Translations under genes and position numbers: made by a program
From: Caulobacter vibrioides OR37
GTDB taxonomy: Bacteria > Pseudomonadota > Alphaproteobacteria > Caulobacterales > Caulobacteraceae
DNA: 64,000 nt
NCBI RefSeq assembly: GCF_000372645.1
Contig: NZ_APMP01000001.1
Span: forward strand, 1-64,000
Direction: 5' to 3'
Part shown: positions 51,086-62,504 of the stretch, piece after piece
How positions within the stretch are numbered: the first letter of the stretch is position 1
Layout of the letters: each line of letters begins with the position of its first letter
Notes under the pieces: model-generated
Seen by the model: the letters and a program-made list of their open reading frames with translations, nothing else
Told to the model about the DNA's origin: nothing
The model's database searches: none

Positions 51086-52588
51086 TCACGCGCTGACCAG
51101 CAGCGAAAGCTGCTTGTCATTGGTTTCGTTGCGCCCCTCCGCGATCTCGCGGTCGGTCAGGCGGGTAGGGTAGTCGCCGGTGAAATAGTGGTCGGTGAAC
51201 TGCGGGGTGGCCGGATCGCGCGGACCGGCCTCCAGAGCCTCGTACAGCCCATCGACCGACAGGAAGCCCAGCGAGTCCACTTCCAGGAACTTGGCCATCT
51301 CTTCCAGCGACTTGTTGGCCGCCAGCAGCTGTTCGCGCTCGGGCATGTCGATGCCGTAGAAGTCGGGCCACTTGATCGGCGGGCTGGCCGAGCGGAGGTG
51401 AACCTCCGTCGCGCCGGCCTCGCGGACCATGCGGACGATTTTCAGCGAGGTCGTGCCGCGCACGATCGAGTCGTCGATCAGCACCACGCGCTTGCCGGCC
51501 AGGATGGCGCGGTTGGGGCTGTGCTTCATGCGCACGCCCAGCTCGCGAACGCCTTGGGTGGGCTGGATGAAGGTGCGGCCCACATAGTGATTGCGGATGA
51601 TGCCCATCTCGAACGGCAGGCCGCTTTCCTGGGCATAGCCCAGCGCCGCCGGAACGCCGCTGTCGGGAACCGGCACCACGACGTCGGCCTCCACGCCGGT
51701 TTCCTTGGCCAGGGTCTGACCCATGCGCTTGCGCACGCCATAGACCGAGCGGCCGTTCACGACGCTGTCGGGACGGGCGAAATAGACATATTCGAACACG
51801 CACGGACGAGCCGGCAGGGTCTGAAACGGCTTGGACGAGGTGACGCCGGTCTCCTCGATCACCACCATTTCGCCGTGCTCGATGTCGCGGACGAAGCGCG
51901 CGCCGATCATGTCGAGGGCGCAGGTCTCGGAGGCCAGCACCGGCTGGCCGTCGAGATCTCCCAGCACCAGCGGCCGGATGCCGAGGGGATCGCGCACGCC
52001 GATCATCTTCTTGTTGGTGATGGCCACCAGGGCATAGCCGCCTTCGATCTGGCTGATGGCGTCGACGAAACGGTCGACGATTTTGGCCTTTCGCGACCGG
52101 GCGATCAGATGAAGGATCACCTCCGAGTCCGAGGTCGACTGGAAGATCGCGCCTTCCTGCACCAGGCGCTCGCGCAGGGTCAGGAAGTTGGTCAGGTTGC
52201 CGTTGTGGGCCAGGGCGACGCCGCCGGTCTCCAGGTCGGCGAACATCGGCTGGACGTTGCGGATGAAGCTGCCGCCGGCCGTGGAGTAGCGGGTGTGGCC
52301 GATCGCCATGTTGCCGGGCAGGCGCTGCACCAGATCCGAACCGGTGAAGGCGTCGCCGACGTGGCCCATATGGCGCTCGGTGTGGAAGCGGTTGCCGTCG
52401 AAGGCGGCGATGCCGCAGGCTTCCTGGCCGCGATGCTGCAGGGCGTGCAGACCCAGGGCGGCGATGGCGGCCGCCTCGCGCGCGCCGAACACGCCGAAGA
52501 CGCCGCATTCCAGACGCAGCGTGTCGTCTTCCGGATCGCGCCAGGGCGCCGAGGAATAGCGGTCGGTCGATTGGCCCAGGAAGGTCAT
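51086..52588 (-). CDS. purF: Amidophosphoribosyltransferase
   Basis: A 500-residue enzyme that commits PRPP to purine synthesis. The glutaminase nucleophile is Cys28 in LECGVFGVFG, exposed after removal of a 27-residue propeptide. VVLIDDSIVRGTTSLKIVRM is the PRPP-binding loop, and HRGQEACGIA a glutaminase motif. Its ATG overlaps the cvpA stop (ATGA), the classical cvpA-purF pairing. Confidence 0.96.
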   Translation of the reverse strand: MTFLGQSTDRYSSAPWRDPEDDTLRLECGVFGVFGAREAAAIAALGLHALQHRGQEACGIAAFDGNRFHTERHMGHVGDAFTGSDLVQRLPGNMAIGHTRYSTAGGSFIRNVQPMFADLETGGVALAHNGNLTNFLTLRERLVQEGAIFQSTSDSEVILHLIARSRKAKIVDRFVDAISQIEGGYALVAITNKKMIGVRDPLGIRPLVLGDLDGQPVLASETCALDMIGARFVRDIEHGEMVVIEETGVTSSKPFQTLPARPCVFEYVYFARPDSVVNGRSVYGVRKRMGQTLAKETGVEADVVVPVPDSGVPAALGYAQESGLPFEMGIIRNHYVGRTFIQPTQGVRELGVRMKHSPNRAILAGKRVVLIDDSIVRGTTSLKIVRMVREAGATEVHLRSASPPIKWPDFYGIDMPEREQLLAANKSLEEMAKFLEVDSLGFLSVDGLYEALEAGPRDPATPQFTDHYFTGDYPTRLTDREIAEGRNETNDKQLSLLVSA

Positions 52589-53201
52589 CGCGATTTCTCC
52601 ACCAGGTCGTCGAGCTTCCGACGCTGGTTCTGATCATAGCCTTTTCCGGACGAGGTCTCGCCGGACGGATTGTCGCCGCCATCGTGGACGGCGTCCTCGA
52701 TCGCCGGCGCCAGCTTTCCGGCCAGGGCCTTGCCCTTGGGGGCGAAGACCTTGAGCACTTTTCCGCTGACTTCGGAGACGGGGTAGAACACGGAATCCTC
52801 GACCCAATGCGGCATCCGATCCGGCGGCGTGGCCAGGTGCAGCAGCAGGTTGAAGACGCCCAGCACCACGCAGGCGCGGACCAGGCCGAAGGTCGCGCCC
52901 ACGCCCCGGTCCAGCGCGCCGCCGGCCGAGCTTTCCTGCAGGCGCCGGGTCAGGTTGGCGCCGACCAGGCGGAAGATCAGATAGAAGACGACGAACACCA
53001 CCACCACGGCCGCGCCCGTGGCGGCCCAGTCGGGGTCCATGAGCTTGCGGAAGATCGGACCGCTGATCCGCAGGCCGAACAGGGCGATCGCCGCCGCCAG
53101 CATGAAGGACAAGGCCGAGGTCAGCTCGCGCGAGGCGCCGCGCAGCCAGCCCATCACGGCCGAGACCAGCAGCAGAAGTCCGGCGATGATGTCGAACGGC
53201 G

Positions 53202-53205
<4 letters not shown>
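52585..53205 (-). CDS. cvpA: CvpA family membrane protein
   Basis: A 206-residue protein with four membrane helices in CvpA layout (FDIIAGLLLLVSAVMGWLRG at the N-terminus; VVVFVVFYLIFRLVG) and a polar C-terminal tail. CvpA is linked to envelope homeostasis and is commonly upstream of purF. The start is GTG overlapping the radA stop (GTGA). A longer in-frame reading runs upstream through radA but is a shadow. Confidence 0.88.
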
Positions 53206-54584
<1,379 letters not shown>

Positions 54585-54655
54585 GGGGTCTCCTGATTCT
54601 CGGATGACGGGAGACTACAGGCTGGCGGCGGCGTGCGCCAAAGCCGGACGTGGGA

Positions 54656-55774
54656 TCAGCGATAGATCCGTCGCGCGCGGGGCGCGATGTGGGTCAACAA
54701 CTCATAGGCGGTGGCGTTGGCCGCCGCCGCCGCGTCGTCGACCGGCAGGTTCGGCCCCAGCAGTTCGACCATCGCGCCCGGGCGCGCCGCGTCGCAGTCG
54801 GTGACGTCGATGGCCATGAGGTCCATCGAGATGCGCCCGCGCATCGGTCGGCGCGCGCCGTCGAACCAGACCTCGCCGTTCGGCGGGCTGGCGCGCGGCA
54901 CGCCGTCGGCGTAGCCCGCGCCGACAATGGCGATGCGCGTCGTCTCGGGCGCCGTCCAGGTCGCGCCGTAGCCGACGGTTTCGCCGCGCGGCACGACCCG
55001 GACCTGCAGGATCGGGGCTTCCACGGTCGCGACCGCTCGGATCTCGGGATGGGGCCGCCCTTCCGGTCCGCCGCCATAGAGGCTGATCCCCGGCCGGGCC
55101 TGATCGAAGCGATAGGCCTCGCCCAGGAACAGGCCGGCGGAGTTGGCGAAGCTCTTGCGGGCGTCTGGAAGCAGGGCGACCGCCTCGGCGAAGCGCTCTC
55201 GCTGGCGGGCGTTCATCGGATGGTCCGGAACATCGGCGCAGGCCAGGTGGCTGATGACCAGATCAAGGTCCAGCCGCTTCAGCCGATCGGTGGCGCCGAG
55301 CAGCACCTTCAGCTCCTCGGGGCGCAGGCCCAGGCGGTTCATGCCGGTGTCGAGATGCAGGGCGGCCTTCAGACGCCCCGATCGCGCCTGGGCGTTCCAG
55401 GCCTCGATCTGCGGCAGGCTGTTGAGCACGGGGATCAGATCCGCGCCTTCCAGGGCGTCGCCGGCGCCGGGCGTGGCGCCGTCCAGGACATAGATCGCCG
55501 CCGCGCGGTCGCCGAGCGCCGCGCGCAGGGCCACGCCCTCGGCCAGCCGCGCGACGTAGAAGGACCGCGCGCCCTCGGCCCAAAGCCGGTCGGCGACGCG
55601 CGCCGCGCCCAGTCCGTAGGCGTCGGCCTTGACCGCCGGCGCCAGCTCCTGATCGCCGGCGCGCGCCTTCAGGGCCGCGAAGTTGGCGGCGACCGCGTCG
55701 AGGTCGATGGTCAGGCGGGCGTCGTGGAGGTCGGTCACGGGCGAGGGCGTAGCCGAGGCGGACCCCGGGTTCAA
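54656..55774 (-). CDS. alr: Alanine racemase
   Basis: A 372-residue PLP enzyme making D-alanine for peptidoglycan. [10 protein letters not shown] has the PLP lysine (Lys49); GYGATW contains the second catalytic tyrosine and MNRLGL is in the barrel. The start is uncertain: TTG at 55774 or GTG at 55738, neither with a strong ribosome site. It follows the MarC gene closely and precedes radA. Confidence 0.9.
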   Translation of the reverse strand: MNPGSASATPSPVTDLHDARLTIDLDAVAANFAALKARAGDQELAPAVKADAYGLGAARVADRLWAEGARSFYVARLAEGVALRAALGDRAAAIYVLDGATPGAGDALEGADLIPVLNSLPQIEAWNAQARSGRLKAALHLDTGMNRLGLRPEELKVLLGATDRLKRLDLDLVISHLACADVPDHPMNARQRERFAEAVALLPDARKSFANSAGLFLGEAYRFDQARPGISLYGGGPEGRPHPEIRAVATVEAPILQVRVVPRGETVGYGATWTAPETTRIAIVGAGYADGVPRASPPNGEVWFDGARRPMRGRISMDLMAIDVTDCDAARPGAMVELLGPNLPVDDAAAAANATAYELLTHIAPRARRIYR

Positions 55775-55778
55775 CGGT

Positions 55779-56465
55779 TTAGCCGTGGTGAGCGGCCATG
55801 AACTTGGCCACCAGGCTCTCCGCGCCCGAGGCGATGATCTGGACGCCGATGCACAGCAGAAGGAAGGCCACGAGGCGCGACAGCACCCGGGCGCCGCCGG
55901 GGCCCAGCAGGCGCATGACCCGCTCGGACGCGCTGTAGAGCAGCCAGACCATGATCGCCACCAGCGCCGCCGCCAGTCCAGCGCCGATGAAGAAGGGCGC
56001 GACGGCGCTGCCTTCGGTCGGGCGCTGTGACGACAGCGCGATGGCCACCGAGATCGAACCTGGACCCGTGGTGAAGGGCATGGTCAGCGGAAAGAACGCC
56101 ACGTCCTCGTGGGTCTGTGCCGGTTCGGTCTGGCTGGTCTTGCGCTCCTCGTTCTCCTGCGGGTCCATCAACAGGCCCCAGGCGCGGATGGCGACGACTA
56201 GGCCGCCGGCCACCCGCAGGGCGCCCAGGCTGACGCCGAAGAAGTTCAGGATGTAGCCGCCCAGCAGCAGCGAGCCCAGCAGCACCAGGAAGGCGTAGAG
56301 CCCGATCTGGCGGGCCAGCTTCAGCCGTTCCGGCCGGGGCCGGCCGCCCATGGCCTGGTCGAAGATCAGCGAGGCTCCGACCGGATTGACGATCGAGAAC
56401 AGCGCCGGAAACGCCAGCAGGAAGGCGCCGACCAGGCTGGAGGTGGGCAGGGGGCTGAAATCCAT
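55779..56465 (-). CDS. MarC family integral membrane protein
   Basis: A 228-residue protein with about six membrane helices, beginning [20 protein letters not shown] and containing [13 protein letters not shown] and [19 protein letters not shown], typical of the MarC/NAAT family. Transport function is uncertain in this family. A 214-bp gap with a REPIN-like structure separates it from dnaB upstream. Confidence 0.88.
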   Translation of the reverse strand: MDFSPLPTSSLVGAFLLAFPALFSIVNPVGASLIFDQAMGGRPRPERLKLARQIGLYAFLVLLGSLLLGGYILNFFGVSLGALRVAGGLVVAIRAWGLLMDPQENEERKTSQTEPAQTHEDVAFFPLTMPFTTGPGSISVAIALSSQRPTEGSAVAPFFIGAGLAAALVAIMVWLLYSASERVMRLLGPGGARVLSRLVAFLLLCIGVQIIASGAESLVAKFMAAHHG

Positions 56466-56545
56466 GAGACTCGTCGGGGTGGAAGGCGGGATGGCGACCG
56501 TGGCTTGGGCGATGGGTCTTAGTCAAACCACATCCAAAACCTGAA

Positions 56546-56662
56546 CTCCCCGGCGAATGCCGGGGTCCAGATCTCATGGCGCTGGGGATGATTGGAAGAA
56601 CACGGAGCCTATATAACCCACTTCAGCGCTCTTCCATCTGGACCCCGGCATTCGCCGGGGAG
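56546..56662. repeat. REPIN-like inverted palindromic doublet
   Basis: A 27-bp unit at 56546-56572 (CTCCCCGGCGAATGCCGGGG, then TCCAGAT) is perfectly inverted at 56636-56662, with 63 bp between. Each unit also holds an internal palindrome, CCCCGGCGAATGCCGGGG. Two REP units head to head form a long hairpin, the structure called a REPIN or BIME. It lies between dnaB and marC-like genes. Confidence 0.85.
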
Positions 56663-56679
56663 ATCGGCGTGTTGGTGTT

Positions 56680-58197
56680 CTACTCGTCCGACGGAATATT
56701 CCGCGCCTGGGCGAAGTAGTGGTCCTTGGCCAGGTTGCCGAAGCGGGTGGTGTCGCTGTTGAACGACAGGCGCACGGTGCCGATGGGGCCGTGACGCTGT
56801 TTGGCGATGATGACCTCGGCCAGGCCTTGCAGGCGATCCATCTCCTCCTGCCAGGTCAGGTGTTCGGGCGTGCCCTCGCGCGGTTCGGCGCGGCCCACAT
56901 AGTAGGCCTCGCGATAGACGAACCAGACCATGTCGGCATCCTGCTCGATCGAGCCCGACTCCCGCAGGTCGGACAGCTGGGGCCGTTTATCGTCGCGGGC
57001 TTCCACCTGACGCGACAGCTGCGACAGGGCGATGACCGGACAGGCCAGCTCTTTCGCGAGGGCCTTCAGACCCATGGTGATCTGCGAGACTTCCTGCACC
57101 CGGTTCGCGTTGGCTCCGAGGTCCGAGCCGGTGACCAGCTGCAGGTAGTCGACGACGATCAGATCCAGGCCCACCTGGCGCTTCAGGCGACGGGCGCGCG
57201 CGGTCAGCTTGGCGATCGAGATGCCGCCGGTGGCGTCGATGTAGAGCGGCGCGTTTTGGAGCTCCATCGCCGCGTCGCGGACTCGTCCGAACTCCGAGGC
57301 GTCGATCTCGCCCTTGCGGAGGCGGTCGCCCGACACGCCCGAGGCGTCGGCCAGCATACGCAGCGCCAGCTGCTCGGCGCTCATTTCCAATGAATAGAAG
57401 GCCACGACGCCGCCCTGGACGGTCTTCTTCGTTCCGTCGGGCTGGATCTCGTAGGCGTATTTCTTGGCGATGTTGAAGGCGATATTGGTCGCCAGCGCGG
57501 TCTTGCCCATCGACGGACGGCCGGCCAGAACCACGAGGTCGGACGGGTGCAGGCCGCCGATCTTCTGGTCGAGGTCGATCAGGTCGGTGGCGATGCCCGA
57601 CATGCCGCCATCGCGGCTGTAGGCCTCGGCGGTCATCTCCACCGCGCCGCGCAGGGCGTCACCGAACGAGACGAAGCCCGAGGAGGCCGCGCCGCTTTCG
57701 GCCAGGCTGTAGAGGCTCTGTTCGGCGGCCTCGATCTGGTCGCGGGCCGATCGCTTTTCCTCGCCGCCGCCTTGAGCCGCCGTGGCGATGTCGCCGCCGA
57801 TCCGGATCAGCTCCCGGCGCAGCGACAGGTCGAAGATCACGCGGGCGTAGTCGCCGACATTGGCGGCCGGAGGGGCGCGATCGACGAGGTCGGCCAGATA
57901 ACGCAGGCCGCCCAGCTCCTGGAACGCCGGATCGTTCTTGAACTCGTCGGCCAGCAGGATCGGCTCGGCCAGCTGACCCTTGCGAACGTGGGTCTCGATG
58001 GCCTGGAACAGCCGCTGGTGAAACGGCTCGTAGAAGCAACGGGCTTGCAGGTTGTCGCTGAGACGCTCGTAGGCGGCGTTGTCGTACAGCAGGATGCCCA
58101 GCAGCGCTTGCTCGGCTTCCATGTTGTGCGGCGTCACGTTGATCGTGGGCTCGGGAAGACCGGGGAGAACGAGATCGAGCGCGGGTACGAGAGACAT
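56680..58197 (-). CDS. dnaB: Replicative DNA helicase
   Basis: A 505-residue hexameric helicase that unwinds DNA at the replication fork. The N-terminal domain begins PHNMEAEQALLGILLYDN; AGRPSMGKTALATNIAFN is Walker A; VDYLQLV carries Walker B and DLRESGSIEQDAD follows. No intein is present. It heads the block dnaB, marC-like, alr, radA, cvpA, purF, all on the minus strand. Confidence 0.96.
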   Translation of the reverse strand: MSLVPALDLVLPGLPEPTINVTPHNMEAEQALLGILLYDNAAYERLSDNLQARCFYEPFHQRLFQAIETHVRKGQLAEPILLADEFKNDPAFQELGGLRYLADLVDRAPPAANVGDYARVIFDLSLRRELIRIGGDIATAAQGGGEEKRSARDQIEAAEQSLYSLAESGAASSGFVSFGDALRGAVEMTAEAYSRDGGMSGIATDLIDLDQKIGGLHPSDLVVLAGRPSMGKTALATNIAFNIAKKYAYEIQPDGTKKTVQGGVVAFYSLEMSAEQLALRMLADASGVSGDRLRKGEIDASEFGRVRDAAMELQNAPLYIDATGGISIAKLTARARRLKRQVGLDLIVVDYLQLVTGSDLGANANRVQEVSQITMGLKALAKELACPVIALSQLSRQVEARDDKRPQLSDLRESGSIEQDADMVWFVYREAYYVGRAEPREGTPEHLTWQEEMDRLQGLAEVIIAKQRHGPIGTVRLSFNSDTTRFGNLAKDHYFAQARNIPSDE

Positions 58198-58346
58198 CGG
58201 AATAAATTAACGCGACTGGGGCTCCGGCGCTCGGGTCGGATGGTCGCGCCGGTTCAGATGAACGGGGATGTTCTGTGTATGTTCTGGTTCTTCGGGACCG
58301 GCAAGGGGACGGCTGGAACGGGCGTCCGCTTCTGACGTGCGGATAA

Positions 58347-58378
58347 TAAAAAGGGCCCGGAGATCGCTCTCCGGGCCC
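58347..58378 (-). terminator. Rho-independent terminator
   Basis: On the minus strand, an 11-bp stem GGGCCCGGAGA / TCTCCGGGCCC with a 4-base loop is followed by TTTTTATTA. It ends the TonB-receptor transcript that stops at 58409. Confidence 0.9.
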
Positions 58379-58408
58379 AAGCCTTCGCGGCCTTGAAAGG
58401 CCGTCCGC

Positions 58409-60814
58409 TTACCAGCTGTAGCTGAGGCGGGTGTAGAGGAAGCGGCCATTGAAGCCGAACGGCGAGAAGCCGGGGAAGCCGACGACGCCGGTCGTGTTGA
58501 CCGCCGCCGGGGCCCGGTTCGGATACTCATCGAACAGGTTGTTGGCCCCGACCGCCCAGGTGACCTTCTTCAGGAAGGTGTAGCGGGCTTCCAGATCCCA
58601 CACCGTATGGTCGCCCGAACGGTAGTCGAGGGCCTGGTTGGAGTTGGGAATGAGCACCGAGCCATAGAAGGCGCCCTTCAGGGTCGCGCCCCAGGGGCCG
58701 TTGGTCCACTCGCCGGAGGCCACGAACTTCTTGTCCGGCGTGCCTTGCTCGTAGGTCGCCACGTTGACGCGGGCGAACAGCGAGGGCGGTACGGGCAGGG
58801 ACGACAGGGTCGAGGTGGTGGGCACCTTGTCGACCTTGGTGTCGTTGAAGTTGGCCGCCAGGGTCAGGTCGAAGCGGCCGGCCTCGTCGGCGTCCAGGCG
58901 ATAGCGGCCGACGATGTCGACGCCCTTGGTCTTGGTCTCGACGCCGTTGATGAAGAAGCGGGCCGTGGTGACGCCGAACGGCTGCAGCAGGCTGTAGATC
59001 GCCTGCTGGGTCGGGGTGCCGGTCGCCGAGCCCTGGATGTTCTCCGACAGCACGATCCGGTTGTTGATGTCGATCTGATAGGCGTCGACCGTCAGCTCGA
59101 ACGGGCCTTTGTGGTAGACGGCGCCGAACGAGTAGTTCTTGGACTTTTCCGGTTCCAGCGGCTTGGCGCCGAGGGCGGCCGCCGTGGCGCTGGTGGCCGG
59201 GAAGGTGCCGACGTCCACCGCCGCGCCGCCGATAATGTTGATCGACGTGGTGGTGAAGTACTGCTGTTGCAGGGCCGGGGCGCGGAAGCCCGACGAATAG
59301 GCCCCGCGGATCGCGAAGCTGTCGGTCAGGTCGTAGCGCGCGGCGATCTTGCCGATCGTGGTCGAGCCGAAATCCGAATAGTCCTCGTAGCGGACGGCCA
59401 GGTCCACGTCGAACTTGTCGGTGACCTGGTTATCGAGGTCGGCATAGAGGCTGGTCGAGTGGCGGCTGACGTCGACGGCGTTGGTCGGACGGAAGCCCGG
59501 GAAGCCTTGCGCGCCGGCGCCCTTGCCGTTGCCGCCATTGACCCAAGAGGCCGTCTCGCCCGCCTTGATCTTGTAGGTCTCGTCCCGGTACTCGACGCCG
59601 AAGGCCAGGGTGCTGGGCTTGGCGAAGTGGAACAGCTCGAGCGGACGGTTGACGTCGATGGCGGCGACCGTCTGACCGTACTGCATCGAGCCGTCCTTGA
59701 ACGAGGTCGGCGAGGACGGGCCCAGCGAGGCGTTGATCGAGTTGATCGTGCCGTACTTAACCTTGTTGCTGCCGTAGTTCACCGAGGCGTCGACGGTGAA
59801 GCCGGCGATGTCGCCCTTGGCGCCGAACTCGGCGTTGTAGTCGTCGATATCGGTGGTGATCTTCGGGATGTAGCCGTTCGGATAGACCGACACATAGTTG
59901 TTGGCGTTGTCGGCAAGGCGCGGGAAGGCCGCGCTCTGACCCTTGCGGTTCTGGTAGCCGGCCAGGCCGTAGAGTTTCCAGCTGTCGTTCACCGGCAGGC
60001 CGAAATTGGCGTAGACCGTCTTGGTCTCGACCTGCGGGTCGCCATAGATGCCGGTGACCTTGTTTGGCGTGACGCGCGGGTCGAGGTCCGAGCGGTTGGT
60101 CGGGTTGCGGTAGGAATACTCGCCCGTCACCGTCAGGAAGCCGTCGTTGGGCAGGGCGAAGCCTTGCCAGAGCGACGCGCTGTAGGTCGGGCCGTCGTTG
60201 GCGTGGCGACCCGAGGTGTTGCGCGTGGTCTCGATATTGGTGTTGTAGACCCCATAGGTGGCGGTCGCGCCGCCGCCGGAGCGCGCCTCGCGCAGGCGCA
60301 GGTTGATGACGCCGGCGATGGCGTCCGAGCCGTATTGGGCCGCGGCGCCTTCACGCAGGATTTCGACGCTCTGCAGGGCGGCGGTGGGGATGGTGTTCAG
60401 GTCGAAAGGGGCCGAGCCGCGACCGATCGAGCCGTTGATGTTGACCAGGGCCGAGGTGTGGGCGCGGTGGCCGTTCAACAGCACCAGGGTTTGGTCCGGC
60501 GACAGGCCGCGCAGGGTGGCCGGGCGCACCGAGTCGGTGCCGTCGGTCACGGCGGGACGGGGGAAGTCGATCGACGGCGCCAGATTGGCCAGGGCCTGGG
60601 CCAGCTCCGGCGTGCCCTGACGGGTCAGCGCCTTGTTGTCGACGATGTCGACGGGCGAGACGGTGTCCAGACGCGACCGTGCGACCCGGGTGCCGGTGAC
60701 GACGATCTGTTCGACCGTGGCCTCATCCGCGGCCGGCGCAGCGGTCTGGGCGTGGGCGGTGGCGGTAAAGGCCGTCAGCGAGGCGGCCGCCAGCAGCAAA
60801 GCTCTGTAACGCAT
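58409..60814 (-). CDS. TonB-dependent outer-membrane receptor
   Basis: An 801-residue receptor. The signal peptide is MRYRALLLAAASLTAFTATAHA; VEQIVVTGTRV is the TonB box; the plug contains LVLLNGHRAHTSALVN and VEILREGAAAQYGSDAIAGVINLRL, a form common in receptors of Caulobacter and sphingomonads; the barrel ends FLYTRLSYSW. The ATG after GAGAGGGGATTTCTC is used. The substrate is not predictable; the gene is monocistronic with its own terminator. Confidence 0.93.
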   Translation of the reverse strand: MRYRALLLAAASLTAFTATAHAQTAAPAADEATVEQIVVTGTRVARSRLDTVSPVDIVDNKALTRQGTPELAQALANLAPSIDFPRPAVTDGTDSVRPATLRGLSPDQTLVLLNGHRAHTSALVNINGSIGRGSAPFDLNTIPTAALQSVEILREGAAAQYGSDAIAGVINLRLREARSGGGATATYGVYNTNIETTRNTSGRHANDGPTYSASLWQGFALPNDGFLTVTGEYSYRNPTNRSDLDPRVTPNKVTGIYGDPQVETKTVYANFGLPVNDSWKLYGLAGYQNRKGQSAAFPRLADNANNYVSVYPNGYIPKITTDIDDYNAEFGAKGDIAGFTVDASVNYGSNKVKYGTINSINASLGPSSPTSFKDGSMQYGQTVAAIDVNRPLELFHFAKPSTLAFGVEYRDETYKIKAGETASWVNGGNGKGAGAQGFPGFRPTNAVDVSRHSTSLYADLDNQVTDKFDVDLAVRYEDYSDFGSTTIGKIAARYDLTDSFAIRGAYSSGFRAPALQQQYFTTTSINIIGGAAVDVGTFPATSATAAALGAKPLEPEKSKNYSFGAVYHKGPFELTVDAYQIDINNRIVLSENIQGSATGTPTQQAIYSLLQPFGVTTARFFINGVETKTKGVDIVGRYRLDADEAGRFDLTLAANFNDTKVDKVPTTSTLSSLPVPPSLFARVNVATYEQGTPDKKFVASGEWTNGPWGATLKGAFYGSVLIPNSNQALDYRSGDHTVWDLEARYTFLKKVTWAVGANNLFDEYPNRAPAAVNTTGVVGFPGFSPFGFNGRFLYTRLSYSW

Positions 60815-60950
60815 GAGAAATCCCCTCTCGTGGCCGGGACGGAGACACGCGTCTTCTCGCCCCGAGGCGGGGGTCTTGATCGCCCCCAATCGAGAACATG
60901 GGAGCTTGTCACGAAAGCTACAAGTCGAACATTTCTATGCTGCGGCGCAG

Positions 60951-60980
60951 AAAAAAACGGCGCGGATCGCTCCGCGCCGT
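60951..60980 (-). terminator. Rho-independent terminator of the rpsF operon
   Basis: On the minus strand the stem ACGGCGCGGA / TCCGCGCCGT with a 4-base loop runs into seven T residues. It lies 32 bp after rplI. Confidence 0.92.
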
Positions 60981-61011
60981 CTCATTGGAAAAGCTTTTGA
61001 TCCGTAAGGAC

Positions 61012-61593
61012 TTAGGCTTCGTAGTCGCCTTCTTGCGAGCCGGCGCCGCCTTCCAGAAGGTCCTGGGCGGCTTCGGCTTCGGCGGCGCGTTCTTCCTCGA
61101 ATTGCGAGGCGATGACGTTCTCGCCGCGCGCTTGGCGCTCGGCTTCGTCCTGGCTGCGCGCGATGTTCAGAGTGACCGTGATGGTCACTTCGGCGTGCAG
61201 CTTCACTTTCACTTCGTGGACGCCCAGCGTCTTGATCGGCTTGTCCAGCACGACCATCGAGCGGTCGACCTTGCCGCCTTCGGCCTTGATGGCGTCGGCG
61301 ACGTCGCGGCCAGCGACCGAACCGTACAGCTGGCCGCTTTCGCCGGCCTGACGGATCAGGATGTACTGCGTGCCGTCCAGCGCTTCGCCGTTCTTGGCGG
61401 CCGATTCGCGGTTCTTGACGTTGCGGGCTTCGATCTCGGCGCGTTGCGCTTCGAAGTGGGCCAGGTTCGCCTTGGTGGCGCGCAGGGCCTTGCCGCGGGG
61501 CAGCAGGTAGTTCCGGGCGAAGCCGTCCTTGACGGTGACTTCGTCGCCGAGGACGCCGGTGCCTTCAACGCGTTCGAGCAGAATGACTTTCAT
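61012..61593 (-). CDS. rplI: 50S ribosomal protein L9
   Basis: A 193-residue ribosomal protein. MKVILLERVEGTGVLGDEVTVKDGFARNYLLP is collinear with the L9 N-terminal rRNA-binding domain; the C-terminal domain is followed by an acidic Glu/Ala-rich tail of about 40 residues, making it longer than the roughly 150-residue E. coli protein. It is last in the rpsF-rpsR-rplI operon. Confidence 0.96.
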   Translation of the reverse strand: MKVILLERVEGTGVLGDEVTVKDGFARNYLLPRGKALRATKANLAHFEAQRAEIEARNVKNRESAAKNGEALDGTQYILIRQAGESGQLYGSVAGRDVADAIKAEGGKVDRSMVVLDKPIKTLGVHEVKVKLHAEVTITVTLNIARSQDEAERQARGENVIASQFEEERAAEAEAAQDLLEGGAGSQEGDYEA

Positions 61594-61606
61594 CGTGGCG
61601 TCTCCC

Positions 61607-61885
61607 TTACTTCACGACGTAGGGGAGCAGAGCCAGGAAGCGGGCGCGCTTGATGGCCTTGGCCAGTTCGCGTTGCTTCTTGGCCGACACCGCGGTGATG
61701 CGCGACGGCACGATCTTGCCGCGTTCGGAGACGTAGCGCTGCAGCAGCTTCACGTCCTTGTAGTCGATCTTCGGCGCGTTGGCGCCCGAGAACGGGCAAA
61801 CCTTGCGGCGACGGAAGAACGGGCGGCGGGCGCCGCCAGCGGCGGCGGCCGGAGCGCCGGCTTCGGGAGCGGTCGTATCGGTCAT
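61607..61885 (-). CDS. rpsR: 30S ribosomal protein S18
   Basis: A 92-residue protein with [19 protein letters not shown] and [22 protein letters not shown], diagnostic of S18. The CPF segment lies near the N-terminus as usual. It binds S6 on the 30S platform, and the two genes are adjacent (14 bp). Confidence 0.96.
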
Positions 61886-61899
61886 GATCTATTTCTCCC

Positions 61900-62268
61900 T
61901 TACGCCGCGAACTCTTCGCGCGGACGCTCCGGGCGGTCGCCGCGATCGCGACGGGCCAGCACGGGCGACAGCTCGAGGTCCAGCTCTTCCACGCGGATGG
62001 TCATGAAGCGCAGCACATCTTCGTTGATGAGCAGCTGGCGCTCCATTTCCTTCACGGCCGGCGCCGGGGCGTCGATCGCGAGCAGGGAGTAGTGGCCCTT
62101 GCGGTTCTTCTTGATGCGGTAGGTGAGGTTACGCAGGCCCCAGTACTCGATCTTGGCGATGTGACCGCCATTCTCTTCGATCAGGGCTTTGAGTTGCTCG
62201 TTCAGAGCTTCGGCCTGTTGCGGCGAGATGTCCTGCCGCGCGATGACCACGTGTTCGTAGAACGCCAT
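61900..62268 (-). CDS. rpsF: 30S ribosomal protein S6
   Basis: A 122-residue protein starting [20 protein letters not shown], with [18 protein letters not shown] as the typical S6 core and a charged tail. It is first in the rpsF-rpsR-rplI operon. The 236-bp gap upstream should contain its promoter and that of the divergent DUF2059 gene; I see no further gene there. Confidence 0.96.
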   Translation of the reverse strand: MAFYEHVVIARQDISPQQAEALNEQLKALIEENGGHIAKIEYWGLRNLTYRIKKNRKGHYSLLAIDAPAPAVKEMERQLLINEDVLRFMTIRVEELDLELSPVLARRDRGDRPERPREEFAA

Positions 62269-62504
62269 GTTTTCCTTCTTCCGTTATGGAAGGCGGCGCG
62301 GACGACGACGGAAGTCCGTCGACCACGATGGATCCGGCGCGCCGAGCGGGGAAACCCCGGTCCCGGATGGGTGCGCGCAAGACCGCCTTCCGTGAGAACG
62401 CGCGCTACTACAGGAGATGGGGCGGAAAGGCAAGGAAGCTTTGGACTTGCGACTCTTGGTTGAGCTTGCCTAGCTGTCGATCCGTCCTAGTCGGAGAGCG
62501 CGAG

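Noticed and set aside
58607..61000. Long open frame of 797 codons opposite the TonB receptor
   Set aside because: It is antisense to a complete receptor gene, Arg/Gly/Val-rich without domain motifs, as expected for the reverse frame of high-GC coding DNA.
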